DNA from: Candidatus Aquivivens invisus
GTDB taxonomy: Bacteria; Omnitrophota; Gorgyraeia; Aquiviventales; Aquiviventaceae
Assembly (NCBI GenBank): GCA_001804415.1
Contig: MHGA01000046.1
Location: forward strand, 1 to 58,327
Length of the DNA: 58,327 nt
Direction: 5' to 3'
The position numbers and the translations under genes were made by a program. The notes beneath the pieces were generated by a model. The model ran no database searches. It was not told the DNA's origin and saw nothing but the letters and a program-made list of their open reading frames with translations. Of the stretch, positions 44,800 through 53,258 are shown in pieces (position 1 is the stretch's first letter; every line of letters begins with the position of its first letter).

Positions 44800-45579
44800 A
44801 TGTGTCGTCCCACGCACTACACCATCGCCTATGAGATCAATCCCTGGATGCGCCTCACCAGGCAGACGGTGCAACGGCGCGCCGCGCAACAGTGGGCGCA
44901 GCTCCATCGCCTGTTGACACGGCTGGGAAGCTCGGTGCGCCTGCTGCGACCGGTTGCCGGATGGCCGGATCTCGTCTTTACGGCGAACGCGGGCCTGGTC
45001 GCCGGAGGCACCTTCATCCGCAGCAACTTCCGCTACCCCGAACGCCAGGGCGAGGAGCCGGTCGTCGAGCGGCATTTCCGGGCGCGCGGGTATCGAGTCG
45101 TCACGCTGCCGCGGGGATGCAACTTTGAGGGCGAGGGCGACGCGTTGTGGATCGGTTCGACGTTGCTGCTCGGGTTTCGCTTCCGCTCCGACGCCGCCAC
45201 GCACGAGCGCCTCAGTCGAGTGCTTGAGCGTGAGGTGTTGCCGGTTGAACTCGTGGACAAGCGGTTCTATCACCTCGACACGTGCTTCTGCCCGCTGTCG
45301 ACGACCTCAGCGTTGTGGCACCCGAAGGCGTTCGACCGGTACGGACGGAAGGTGATTGAGCGGACGGTGGCTGAGCCGATCGCCGTCACGGGGTTGGATG
45401 CGCGAAGGTTTTGCTGCAACACGATTGTCGTCGGCCGTCACCTGGTGATGCCACGCGGCGTCTCCCGGCCGCTGCGACATCGCCTGGCCGATGGCGGGTG
45501 GGTGATCCACGAGGTGGACCTGTCGGAGTTTCTCAAGGCCGGCGGGGCCGCGAAGTGCTTGGTGTTACGGTTGGCGTGA
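44800..45579 (+). CDS. Amidinotransferase-fold arginine dihydrolase / DDAH-like enzyme (ArgZ N-half)
   Basis: A 259-aa guanidino-modifying enzyme. Substrate and catalytic segments are visible: EINPWM, PDLVFTANAGLV, NFRYPERQGEE, CNFEGEGDAL, FYHLDTCFCPL (catalytic His) and FCCNTIVVG (nucleophile Cys). These match the N-terminal domain of ArgZ/AgrE, which hydrolyses arginine to ornithine, CO2 and ammonia. Dimethylargininase is the main alternative. The end overlaps the convergent PCD gene by 15 bases. Confidence 0.88.
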   Translation: MCRPTHYTIAYEINPWMRLTRQTVQRRAAQQWAQLHRLLTRLGSSVRLLRPVAGWPDLVFTANAGLVAGGTFIRSNFRYPERQGEEPVVERHFRARGYRVVTLPRGCNFEGEGDALWIGSTLLLGFRFRSDAATHERLSRVLEREVLPVELVDKRFYHLDTCFCPLSTTSALWHPKAFDRYGRKVIERTVAEPIAVTGLDARRFCCNTIVVGRHLVMPRGVSRPLRHRLADGGWVIHEVDLSEFLKAGGAAKCLVLRLA

Positions 45580-45912
45580 AGCGAGCAGGTGATCGATTTT
45601 TGCGGCGAGGATGAAATCGTTTTCGGAGAGGCCGCCGATGGCATGGGTCGAGAGCTCGATGGTGAGATGCCGGTAGTGGGTCAGATGCAGATCCGGGTGA
45701 TGGTCGTCGGCCTCGGCGATCGGCGCGATGCGCTGCATGAGGCGGATGGCATCAAGAAAATTCTTGCAGGTGATGGTTTTGCGGATCGCCTTCCCTGCGA
45801 CGAGCTCCCACCCTTGCAGGTCTTCTAGTAACGTCTTGGCCGCAGTCGGCGGCAACGGTTCGGTTCCCCCCTCACACGGCTTACATATCCGGTCGGCTAA
45901 CGGCTCCGTCAT
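45565..45912 (-). CDS. phhB: Pterin-4a-carbinolamine dehydratase
   Basis: A 115-aa PCD: the active-site set is ADDHHPDLHLTHYRHLTIELSTHAIGGLSENDF (key residues HHP near 70, H near 80, the T-H-x2-GL-x3-D end). It recycles the pterin cofactor of aromatic amino acid hydroxylases or acts in pterin metabolism. No hydroxylase is in the window. The start overlaps the greA stop (ATGA). Confidence 0.93.
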   Translation of the reverse strand: MTEPLADRICKPCEGGTEPLPPTAAKTLLEDLQGWELVAGKAIRKTITCKNFLDAIRLMQRIAPIAEADDHHPDLHLTHYRHLTIELSTHAIGGLSENDFILAAKIDHLLASRQP

Positions 45913-46382
45913 GCGGGTCGCCCCAAATCGACGACCAGGTACGGGATCACGGCGTTCGGCAAGGTCAACGTGAACTGCTCGCCTTTTTTCTTCCCCAAGA
46001 GGCTCTTCCCTAACGGGGATTCGATGGAGAGCTTGCCGTTCGGCGGGTCCGCTTCTTCGGACCCGACGAGGACGTATCTGAATTCGTCCTTCGTCTGCAG
46101 GTCCCTCAGGGTCACCGTGATCCCGATCCGCGCTTCATCGCCGGCCACCTCCAACTCATCGATCAGCTGGACTTGCGTGAGCTTCGCATCCAGGTCGGCC
46201 AGCCGCCGGCTGACGTGCTGCAAGCGCTCGCGCGCCGCGTGGTATTCCGCGTTTTCCCGAAGATCGCCGAGCCCGCGTGCCCGCTCGACCTCCTCGAGCA
46301 GCTCACGGCGTTGTCGCTGCAGCGCCTTGAGCTCGTCCTGCAGTTTCTTCAGGCCTTCTTTTGTCAGATACGTGTAGCCCAT
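45909..46382 (-). CDS. greA: Transcription elongation factor GreA
   Basis: A 157-aa GreA: N-terminal coiled coil with LTKEGLKKLQDELKAL and GDLRENAEYHAARE, whose Asp and Glu at the tip stimulate RNA cleavage by stalled polymerase, and a C-terminal FKBP-like domain ending SPLGKSLLGKKKGEQFTL. I start it at ATG 46382 (MGYTYLT), where family members begin. Confidence 0.95.
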   Translation of the reverse strand: MGYTYLTKEGLKKLQDELKALQRQRRELLEEVERARGLGDLRENAEYHAARERLQHVSRRLADLDAKLTQVQLIDELEVAGDEARIGITVTLRDLQTKDEFRYVLVGSEEADPPNGKLSIESPLGKSLLGKKKGEQFTLTLPNAVIPYLVVDLGRPA

Positions 46383-46414
46383 CGTGTTCCAGCCTACCAG
46401 AGGGGCGCGGGTTG

Positions 46415-47821
46415 TCAATGGATGAGGAAGATCGGCACGAGCCGACCTCCGCGCGAGATGTTGACGATCGGCTCCGGGGAGGCGCGCCCCACGAAGGCAA
46501 CCCCCTGGGGGGTGGCGATGAAGCCGATCGTCACGAACTCATGCGTCAGGCGCGCGACGTCGTCCGGGTCCAGAAAATCGGCCATCGGCAAGGGGGCGAC
46601 TTCCTGCGCGACCCACCCGTTGGGCTCACTCAACGCCTTCGCGAGGATCTGATCCCAGCCGGAGGCTGAAGCCTCCTTGCCGATGAGGACGTCCTGTCCC
46701 CCGTAGGCCCGATTGGGTTTGATGACGAGCTGCTCGCGATGGTCGCGAATGAAGCCGGGTAACTCCACCTCGTGGCCGCTGGGACCTGGGGTCTTGCGCT
46801 CGCGGATCAACCGCGTCCAGGGGATCACCGTCCGGTTGGTCCGCCGCTGCGACGGGGTGAAGTAGCGATCGAACTCCGGGTTGGAGAGCAGCTCGCACAG
46901 GCTCTTGTGATCAAACTCCCCGGTCAAACCGGAGACGACCTGATTGCGCTGAAAGGCGTGTTGGATGGCGTCGACCTGCCCGCCGTGCTTGTCGATCGAG
47001 AGGATCTCGTTAAGGCTGAAATCGCGGTAGAGCACGTCGATGGTCAGGTCGTGGTGGACGATCTCACCGCCCCGCACCTGCAGCTCCCGAGGGTCAACGC
47101 ACACCGTCTGCAGACCTTGGGTTTGGAGAAAGCGGCTGACGTGCAGCATTTCATCCGCCCCGCCGGGGGTGGTCTCTCGCCGTTCCACGAAGGCCACCAC
47201 ACACGTGGAGCGCCCGATGGCCTTCGCGTGCGCTTCCAGAACCTCCCGAAGCAGCAGGCGGGGATCCGCGGTGGGACGCAGCGTCGGCTCCGGCACCGCA
47301 GTCTGCAAAACGGGCAAGACATGCTCGGCGACCAGGGCGTTGGCCACCGGCATGAAGTGCAGGCAGCCGATGCCCACCGCGTTGAACTCCAGGATGCGCA
47401 GCGTGCGAGCCCAGTCCGGTTCATCCGCCACGAGGTTCGTGTCGAACCGCTCGAAGACGGTGGAAGGATCCGGAAACCCCTTGGGGGTCAGGCGGGCCAA
47501 CCACACCCGCTCATCCTCGCTGAATGGCAGGACCTCTTGCAAGGCCTGGTCGTCCAGGTACGTGCGCAGGACGCGGTTCAAGACCCGGCGGATGCGGTTG
47601 CCCAGCGCCTGGATGTAGAAGGATTGCGCTCGGGTGAGCAGCCAGGGCAGGAGATGAATCGCCACGGGATGGGCGGTTTTGGCGTCGGAGTAGATGACGA
47701 TGTCGTCTCGACGGGCGGCGTGCTGAAGTGCGGCGGCCGTCTGACGGCGCCATTCGGGGGATTGATGGCGGAGGGCTTCAAGAAGCTTGGCGTGCCAACG
47801 TTCTCGGCGGAATCGTGCCAC
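46415..47821 (-). CDS. Circularly permuted ATP-grasp-like protein, hypothetical
   Basis: A 468-aa soluble protein. The second half has ATP-grasp features: LPGFIRDHREQLVIKPNRAYGGQDVLIG (quoted in part: VIKPNRAYGGQDV), then WVAQEVAPLP and FVTIGFIATPQG...GRASPEPIVNISRGGRLV. This looks like the glutathionylspermidine-synthase-like or alpha-E/circularly permuted group, which ligates amines to carboxylates. The start appears to be GTG 47821, six bases after the TIGR04073-like stop. Substrate unknown. Confidence 0.7.
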   Translation of the reverse strand: MARFRRERWHAKLLEALRHQSPEWRRQTAAALQHAARRDDIVIYSDAKTAHPVAIHLLPWLLTRAQSFYIQALGNRIRRVLNRVLRTYLDDQALQEVLPFSEDERVWLARLTPKGFPDPSTVFERFDTNLVADEPDWARTLRILEFNAVGIGCLHFMPVANALVAEHVLPVLQTAVPEPTLRPTADPRLLLREVLEAHAKAIGRSTCVVAFVERRETTPGGADEMLHVSRFLQTQGLQTVCVDPRELQVRGGEIVHHDLTIDVLYRDFSLNEILSIDKHGGQVDAIQHAFQRNQVVSGLTGEFDHKSLCELLSNPEFDRYFTPSQRRTNRTVIPWTRLIRERKTPGPSGHEVELPGFIRDHREQLVIKPNRAYGGQDVLIGKEASASGWDQILAKALSEPNGWVAQEVAPLPMADFLDPDDVARLTHEFVTIGFIATPQGVAFVGRASPEPIVNISRGGRLVPIFLIH

Positions 47822-47827
47822 GCGAGC

Positions 47828-48343
47828 TTATTTCGTGTACCGAGGTTTCTCCTCAGCAGGCGCAGGGGCCGACGGGGAGATGCCAGCCATCGAATCGCTC
47901 GGCGGGTAGACGCCCGCCGCGCCGATCTCTGGCTCGCCCTCAAGCGCGAGCGGCTCAGGCGTGGAGGAGGAGGCCGTGGTGGTCAGGCCGGCTAAGCAGT
48001 TCTCGTAGGAGTCGGAGACCGGAAAGCCGTTGAAGCCGGGCACCCAGAAGGTCGTCAAATCAACGCCGCCCGACAGGACCCGTAACCCCAGACAGCCGGC
48101 TCCCTTGCCGACGCCGACGAGTGTGCCCACCACCGGCGGGCCATTGCGGGTTTCGTTCACGACATTGACGAGCAGATCGACGAAGGACGTCACCACATTG
48201 ATCACGCCTCGGCCGATCATCCCGCCCATCTTGCGCCCGTACTGCGAAGATTCCGCCGCCTCGTGGACGGTCGTCCGCATCGCCCACGCATTGGGAATTG
48301 CCATCACGAACGCCACGAATGTCACGGCCACCAGTTTACGCAT
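47828..48343 (-). CDS. Secreted protein of the TIGR04073 (exosortase-associated) type
   Basis: A 171-aa protein starting at ATG 48343 behind GGGAGGGTGA, with a signal peptide (1-21, cleaved after AWA). The body matches my memory of TIGR04073: KMGGMIGRGVINVVTSFVDLLVNV, GKGAGCLGLRVLSGGVDLTTFWVPG (quoted in parts). The tail is Pro/Ser/Glu-rich. TIGR04073 proteins occur in genomes with exosortase systems; none is seen here. It has its own near-consensus promoter. Confidence 0.7.
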   Translation of the reverse strand: MRKLVAVTFVAFVMAIPNAWAMRTTVHEAAESSQYGRKMGGMIGRGVINVVTSFVDLLVNVVNETRNGPPVVGTLVGVGKGAGCLGLRVLSGGVDLTTFWVPGFNGFPVSDSYENCLAGLTTTASSSTPEPLALEGEPEIGAAGVYPPSDSMAGISPSAPAPAEEKPRYTK

Positions 48344-48367
48344 CGATTCACCCTCCCTGTTGCGTTG

Positions 48368-48396
48368 AGTGTAGCGCGAACGCTTGCGTCTGTCAA
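48368..48396 (-). promoter_or_regulatory. Promoter for the TIGR04073-like gene
   Basis: TTGACA (48396-48391), a 17-base spacer and TACACT (48373-48368). The -35 contains the TGA stop codon (48395-48393) of the upstream small gene. The start near 48361 gives a leader of about 18 bases. Confidence 0.75.
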
Positions 48397-48650
48397 CGCC
48401 GTCGAGCGGCCCGCGCAAGCCGCCAGGCGATGCCCCCGATCATCAGCGCCGGTACCCCCAGCAACGCCGCGATGCTGAAGGCATAGCCACGCACCACGCC
48501 GCTTTGGGCGGCGGTACCGCTGGGATCAAAGAGCGCCTCCTTGCACAGCGGGCACGCCCACGCCACCGCAGTGACTAGTGACTGGTGACTAGTGACTAGT
48601 GCATAGAGAAAAAACTGCGCCCAGGTACGCGAGGTGATCTTCATCATCAC
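48393..48650 (-). CDS. Small CPLCK-motif membrane protein of the oxidase cluster
   Basis: An 85-aa protein with a repeat-encoded hydrophobic N-terminus (FFLYALVTSHQSLVTAVAWA), then WACPLCKEAL with a CxxC pair, and a C-terminal membrane helix (FSIAALLGVPALMIGGIAW) before an Arg-rich tail. CxxC proteins of this size occur beside cytochrome oxidase genes and may handle copper or thiols; that role is inferred. The start could be GTG 48650 or ATG 48647/48644. Cysteine at the predicted cleavage site could also make it a lipoprotein. Confidence 0.65.
   Translation of the reverse strand: MMMKITSRTWAQFFLYALVTSHQSLVTAVAWACPLCKEALFDPSGTAAQSGVVRGYAFSIAALLGVPALMIGGIAWRLARAARRR
48571..48605. repeat. Heptamer repeat tract (GTGACTA) inside the small CxxC gene
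   Basis: Units GTGACTA, GTGACTG, GTGACTA, GTGACTA and GTGCATA run through codons of the N-terminal hydrophobic segment. The tract is inverted relative to 48647-48681. Confidence 0.85.
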
Positions 48651-48681
48651 TGGTCACTGATCACTAGTCACTGGTCACTGC
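48647..48681. repeat. Heptamer repeat tract (TCACTGG) upstream of the small CxxC gene
   Basis: Units TCACTGG, TCACTGA, TCACTAG, TCACTGG and TCACTGC overlap the start codons of the CxxC gene. They can pair with the 48571-48605 tract to form a stem of about 30 bp around the intervening 41 bases. Confidence 0.85.
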
Positions 48682-48683
48682 TC

Positions 48684-49097
48684 TTAGAGGTGGTACAGCA
48701 TCAGGTACACGATCACGCCGGTGACCGAGACGTAGAGCCACAACGGCAGCGCCACGCGCGCGAGACGCTCATGCGCCTTCCAATCCCGCCGGAAGGCCAG
48801 GCGCAGCGTCTGGACAACCAGCGGCACGATGACGACGGCTAAGATCGTGTGCGAGATGAGGATCGCGACATAGAGCGGACGCACCCATCCCTCCCCACTA
48901 AATCGCGTCACGCCGACCTGCCGATGGTAATTGACGTAGGAGACGAGAAAGGCGGTCGAGACCAGGCACGCCGCGAGCATGCAGAGGATATGGGCAGCGG
49001 TCCGCTTGGCACGGATACAAAGATACCCGCCGACGAGCAGGACCGCGCTGGTGGCGTTGAGGCACGCGTTGATCGCCGGAACGACCGACAGCGGCAT
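48684..49097 (-). CDS. DUF420 membrane protein, cytochrome oxidase assembly
   Basis: A 137-aa protein with four helices and the DUF420 features NATSAVLLVGGYLCIR, FLVSYVNYHRQVG and ILISHTILAVVIVPLV. DUF420 proteins are regular companions of caa3/cox operons and are linked to oxidase maturation. The start is ATG 49097 with a GGAGTAA ribosome site that overlaps the SCO stop. Confidence 0.85.
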   Translation of the reverse strand: MPLSVVPAINACLNATSAVLLVGGYLCIRAKRTAAHILCMLAACLVSTAFLVSYVNYHRQVGVTRFSGEGWVRPLYVAILISHTILAVVIVPLVVQTLRLAFRRDWKAHERLARVALPLWLYVSVTGVIVYLMLYHL

Positions 49098-49101
49098 GGG
49101 G

Positions 49102-49707
49102 TTACTCCCGCACGAGACGCTGCACGTCACGCCGGATGCGCGTCATCGCCTCCGCCTCACCCGCATCGTACGATCCGCGAATCACCCCCTGCCGATCCAC
49201 CAGGACGAACCGACGGCTGTGCGTGATCGGCTCCTCCACGGTCCCTTCGTAGCTGAGGGCCAGCTGAAAGCCGGCCTGGGAGAGGCGGGTGATCGTCTGC
49301 AGGTCGCCGGTGAGAAACCGCCACTGCGCCGGGCGAGCCGCGTGGGAGGCGGCGTATCGCGCGAGGATCTCCGGGGTGTCATGCGCGGGATCCACCGTGA
49401 ATGACACCAGCACCAGCGAGGGCTCCCCCTGAAACGCCTGCGCCAACCGGCTCATCTGCGCGGTCATCACAGGGCATTGCCCCGCGCAGCGCGTGAAGAT
49501 GAAATCCGCAATCCAGACGACCCCCTTGAACGTCTCCTGAGAAACCGACCCTCCGGCCTGATCCGTCAGGGTAAATGAGGGGACGCGCCCGTACCGAGGG
49601 AGTGCGACGGCTTTCGCGGCGTCCGCGACATACCACAGGAGCCCGACGCCAGACACGACCGCCACCGCCCACACGCTCCACAGCAGCCGGCGCGCGCTAC
49701 GTTCCAT
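49102..49707 (-). CDS. SCO1/SenC copper chaperone
   Basis: A 201-aa membrane-anchored thioredoxin-fold protein: one N-terminal helix (9-28), copper-binding C-x3-C in TRCAGQCPVMT near residue 77, and the third ligand histidine in ITHSRRFVLVD near 165. It delivers copper to the CuA centre of CoxB. It lies between the CtaA-CtaB fusion and DUF420 genes. Confidence 0.93.
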   Translation of the reverse strand: MERSARRLLWSVWAVAVVSGVGLLWYVADAAKAVALPRYGRVPSFTLTDQAGGSVSQETFKGVVWIADFIFTRCAGQCPVMTAQMSRLAQAFQGEPSLVLVSFTVDPAHDTPEILARYAASHAARPAQWRFLTGDLQTITRLSQAGFQLALSYEGTVEEPITHSRRFVLVDRQGVIRGSYDAGEAEAMTRIRRDVQRLVRE

Positions 49708-49709
49708 GA

Positions 49710-51410
49710 TTAGAGGAAGGTTTTGTCGACGACCATGATGCCTAAGACCAGCGGCAGGTAGCCGACCGACGCCAGGAACAACCGTTGCGCCCCCCTGTCG
49801 GAACCCTTGACCGCGTGTGTCAAGGGCGAGACCGCCTGCCAGGCGGTCCACAGCAACCACGACCCCAGACTTAACGCCGCCAGGACATACAACAAGCCGG
49901 CCGCCCCGAGGACGGCGGGAAAGAGACTGGTCACCAGCAGCGCCAACCCGTAGACCACCATCTGACGGGCCGTGCTCTGACCGGTCGGATCCACAACGGA
50001 CAGCATCCGAAATCCGGCTCGTCGGTAATCGTCCCGATGCACCCAGGCGATCGCGAGGAAATGCGGCAGCTGCCAGAGAAAGAGGATCGCGCACAACACC
50101 CACGCCTCGAGACTGAGCGACCCTGACGCGGCCGCCCATCCAATGATCGGCGGCAGGGCGCCGGGGACGGCGCCGATGAGGGTGCACAGCGGGCTGAGCC
50201 GTTTCATGGGGGTGTAGACGTTGACGTAGATCACCAGCGTCGTCAAGGCGCACCACGTCGCGAGCGCATTGACGAACAGCCAGAGACACGCAAGCCCTGT
50301 GATCGCCATCGTCACGCCGAAGGTGCATGCCTGCCACGGCTGCAAGCGGCCCGTGGGCAGCGGGCGGATTTTGGTGCGCTCCATCAGGGCATCCGCGTCG
50401 TGTTCAGCCCACTGATTCAAGGCGTTGGCTCCCGAACCCACCAGCCACGCGCCGATCAGCGTCGGGATGAGTGTCGCGGGGTCCGTGTAGATGGTCGACC
50501 CCATCAGGAATCCGACCGCCGTGGTGAGCAGCGCCATCATCGTCACGCGCGGCTTGGTGAGTTCCCAAAACGCCCCGACCCTCGCACGCCATGGAGTTCG
50601 AAGTTCGAAGTTCGAAGTTCGCAACACCCCTCGCCACGCTGTGAAGACGAGGACGGAGGCGGAGGCTAGCAAGAGTGCCCCAAGACTTTGATGGGCGGTT
50701 GTCATCAACACCGGCTCGCGCTGCCTCCACGCAAACCATCCGAGGGCAAGCTGCACGACCATGCCGAGGATCAACCCCGTGACGAGGCGATGCGCGCTGC
50801 GCAGACGGCGCGCCGACCACCAGAGCCACGCGACGAGACTGACGATCGCCGTCGCGCCGACCAGATGCAATGCGAGGGCCTGCCCGGTATGCCGCAGAAC
50901 CGCCCCGACGATCAGTTGAACCACCATGAGCCCGAACAGGCCAAGACTGCCAAGACGCACCGCACGCGGCCCCAGCACATCCCCTTGAGCACGTAACCAT
51001 CGGGGATCGAGAACCACCGCCACGCAGACCAGCATGCAGAATACCAGCGGCCCCAGGCACGCGTGCGCCACGGAAATCGACGGCGGCAACATCCACAGCA
51101 CCGTCAGCCCCCCGAGGACGGCCTGGGCGAACACCGCGGCCAATGCGCCCTCGCCCAACCGCCGAACCCACTGACGAGGCTCGCGCCGCCGCAACCAGAT
51201 CGCGAGGACAGCGATCAGCAACGCCACGATCCCGGCGATCACGCGATGGGTGTGCTCATAGCGGATGCCGCCCACCATCGGCGGGAACAACGTCCCATAG
51301 GACAGCGGCCAGTCCGGCACCGCCAAGCCGGAGTCGGTTGACGTGACGAGGCCGCCGGCGATGAGCAGGAGGAAGGTGGCCGCTGCGGTGAGCTGGGCGA
51401 ATCGATGCAT
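49710..51410 (-). CDS. ctaAB: Fused haem A synthase - haem O synthase (CtaA-CtaB)
   Basis: A 566-aa membrane protein. Residues 1-260 are CtaA/COX15: STDSGLAVPDWPLSYG, YEHTHRVIAG and later HQSLGALLL hold the haem-ligating histidines. Residues 280-566 are the CtaB protohaem farnesyltransferase: NQWAEHDADALMERTKIRPLP (quoted in part) and FLWQLPHFLAIAWVHRDDY. The fusion would convert haem b via haem o to haem a. The linker between the halves (RTSNFELRTP) is encoded by a four-unit heptamer repeat. Confidence 0.93.
   Translation of the reverse strand: MHRFAQLTAAATFLLLIAGGLVTSTDSGLAVPDWPLSYGTLFPPMVGGIRYEHTHRVIAGIVALLIAVLAIWLRRREPRQWVRRLGEGALAAVFAQAVLGGLTVLWMLPPSISVAHACLGPLVFCMLVCVAVVLDPRWLRAQGDVLGPRAVRLGSLGLFGLMVVQLIVGAVLRHTGQALALHLVGATAIVSLVAWLWWSARRLRSAHRLVTGLILGMVVQLALGWFAWRQREPVLMTTAHQSLGALLLASASVLVFTAWRGVLRTSNFELRTPWRARVGAFWELTKPRVTMMALLTTAVGFLMGSTIYTDPATLIPTLIGAWLVGSGANALNQWAEHDADALMERTKIRPLPTGRLQPWQACTFGVTMAITGLACLWLFVNALATWCALTTLVIYVNVYTPMKRLSPLCTLIGAVPGALPPIIGWAAASGSLSLEAWVLCAILFLWQLPHFLAIAWVHRDDYRRAGFRMLSVVDPTGQSTARQMVVYGLALLVTSLFPAVLGAAGLLYVLAALSLGSWLLWTAWQAVSPLTHAVKGSDRGAQRLFLASVGYLPLVLGIMVVDKTFL
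50595..50622. repeat. Heptamer repeat (AGTTCGA x4) encoding the CtaA-CtaB linker
   Basis: Three AGTTCGA units and one AGTTCGC lie exactly at the domain junction of the fused gene. A length change by one unit (7 bp) would shift the frame, and by three units (21 bp) would keep it. Confidence 0.85.
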
Positions 51411-51425
51411 TTTCTTGGTGCTTGT

Positions 51426-51566
51426 TGCGTTACTGCGTTAGTGCGTTGGTGCGTTTGCGAGTTAGCGCGTTCAACGCATTAACGCACAAACTCACAAACT
51501 CGTTAACAGACTTGTCGCTTGTCGCTTGTCACTTGTCGCTTGTCACTTGTCACTTGGTGCTTGGTT
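51426..51566. repeat. Compound octamer and heptamer repeat region between ctaAB and coxA
   Basis: Octamers TGCGTTAC, TGCGTTAG, TGCGTTGG, TGCGTTTG and variants (51426-51473) are followed by inverted partners (AACGCATTAACGCAC), AAACTCAC units, then eight heptamers CTTGTCG/CTTGTCA/CTTGGTG (51511-51566). The last part runs into the end of coxA. It is the longest repeat region of the window and holds no gene. Confidence 0.85.
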
Positions 51567-53258
51567 CTGCGGCAGCCAGTCTTGTGATGAACCGGGCACG
51601 CTGTATTCGTACGGCCCGTGGTAGACATGCGGGGTGCGTTCGAAATTGCCGTGCGGAGGAGGCGAGGGGGCGGCAGTCCATTCCAGCGTCGTCGCTTCCC
51701 ACGGATTGGCCGGCGCCTGCTTGCCCTTGAATAGGCTCCAGAAGAAGTTGCCGATGAAGAGGAGCTGCGAGGCGAATAAGAGGAAGGCGCTGAGGCTCAT
51801 CAGGCGGTTGAGGGGACCCAGGTGCGCGAGGTGCGCGTACTGCGACCAGTCGTAGATTCGGCGCGGCATGCCGTTGATACCTAAGAGAAACATCGGAAAC
51901 ATCACGCCGTTGAAGAAGATCAGGGTGAGCAGCAGGTGGAGCTTGCCCACGCGCTCGGACATCATCCGGCCGAACATCTTCGGGAACCAGTAGGTGAGGC
52001 CGGCGAACGCGCCGAAGAGGCTTCCACCAAAGAGGACGTAGTGGAGGTGCCCGACGATGAAGTACGTGTCGTGCACATACATGTCCACCGGCATCGAGGC
52101 GAGGAAGATCCCGGTCAAGCCGCCGATCAGGAACATCGCCACGAAAGCGCAGGCATGCGCCATCGGCACGGTCATGCGGATCGAGCCGCGCCAGAGCGTC
52201 GCCAGCCAGTTGAAGATTTTGACACCGGTCGGCACCGCGATGACCATCGTCGCGACCATGAAGCTCGTGCCCAGCGCGGGATTCATCCCGCTGACGAACA
52301 TGTGGTGCGCCCACACGATAAAGCCGAGCACCGCGATGGCGGCGATCGCGTAGACCATCGAATGGTAGCCGAAGAGCGGCTTGCGCGCGAAGGTTGGGAG
52401 GATATCCGAGATCATCCCCATCGCCGGCAGGATCATAATGTAGACGGCCGGATGCGAATAGAACCAAAACAGATGCTGCCACAGGATCGGCTGCCCCCCG
52501 CTGTGCGCCAAGGCGACGCCGTCCACGATGAGTCCGGAGGGCATGAAAAAGCTGGTGCCCAGCGTCTTATCAAGCAGCAGCATGACGAGGCTCGAGGCCA
52601 AGGCGGGGGTGGCGCAGAGCACCATAATCGCGGTGATGAACAGCGCCCAGATCGACATCGGCATGCGGAAGAAGGTCATCCCGGGCGCGCGGTGATTGAT
52701 GACCGTCGTGATGTAGTTGATCGATCCCATGATGGAGGAGGTGCCAACGAAGAGCAGGCTGACGACCCAGCACGTCTGCCCAGGACCCAGCGTCACGCTT
52801 AAGGGGGCATACGACGTCCATCCCGCGGCTGCCGCCCCGCCCTCCAGGAAGAACCCAAGGAACATGATGACAATCGCGGGCCACATCAGCCAGTAGGAGA
52901 CCATGTTCAGGCGGGGAAAGGCCATATCCGGCGCGCCGATTTTGAGCGGGATGAGGTAGTTGCCGAACGCCCCGACGAGGATGGGGATGATCCCGAAGAA
53001 GATCATGACGGAGCCGTGCATCGTGAAGAGCATGTTGTAGTATTCGGGCACCATCACCCCGCCCGGCATGCCGTTCGGCGCCAGCTGCCCCATCCACGAG
53101 AGCGGCTGGGACGGCCAGCCCAGCTGCCAGCGCATCAGCATCGCCAGGGCTCCGCCGATGAGCAGCATCGCCAGGCTCGTGAAGAGGAATTGGATGCCGA
53201 TGATTTTGTGATCCGTCGAGAAGACGTAGCGTCGAAGCAAAGAGGGCGATTGAGTCAT
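51543..53258 (-). CDS. coxA: Cytochrome c oxidase subunit I (A2 type)
   Basis: A 571-aa haem-copper oxidase subunit with 12 helices. Ligand histidines are in LFTMHGSVM, FWFYSHPAVY, WAHHMFVSG and HDTYFIVGHLHYVLFGG. The YSHPAVY sequence lacks the glutamate of A1 oxidases and carries the Tyr-Ser of A2 oxidases, as in Thermus caa3. It reduces oxygen and pumps protons. ATG 53258 overlaps the coxB stop. The last six residues and the TGA stop are encoded by the heptamer tract. No subunit III gene is in the cluster. Confidence 0.95.
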   Translation of the reverse strand: MTQSPSLLRRYVFSTDHKIIGIQFLFTSLAMLLIGGALAMLMRWQLGWPSQPLSWMGQLAPNGMPGGVMVPEYYNMLFTMHGSVMIFFGIIPILVGAFGNYLIPLKIGAPDMAFPRLNMVSYWLMWPAIVIMFLGFFLEGGAAAAGWTSYAPLSVTLGPGQTCWVVSLLFVGTSSIMGSINYITTVINHRAPGMTFFRMPMSIWALFITAIMVLCATPALASSLVMLLLDKTLGTSFFMPSGLIVDGVALAHSGGQPILWQHLFWFYSHPAVYIMILPAMGMISDILPTFARKPLFGYHSMVYAIAAIAVLGFIVWAHHMFVSGMNPALGTSFMVATMVIAVPTGVKIFNWLATLWRGSIRMTVPMAHACAFVAMFLIGGLTGIFLASMPVDMYVHDTYFIVGHLHYVLFGGSLFGAFAGLTYWFPKMFGRMMSERVGKLHLLLTLIFFNGVMFPMFLLGINGMPRRIYDWSQYAHLAHLGPLNRLMSLSAFLLFASQLLFIGNFFWSLFKGKQAPANPWEATTLEWTAAPSPPPHGNFERTPHVYHGPYEYSVPGSSQDWLPQNQAPSDK

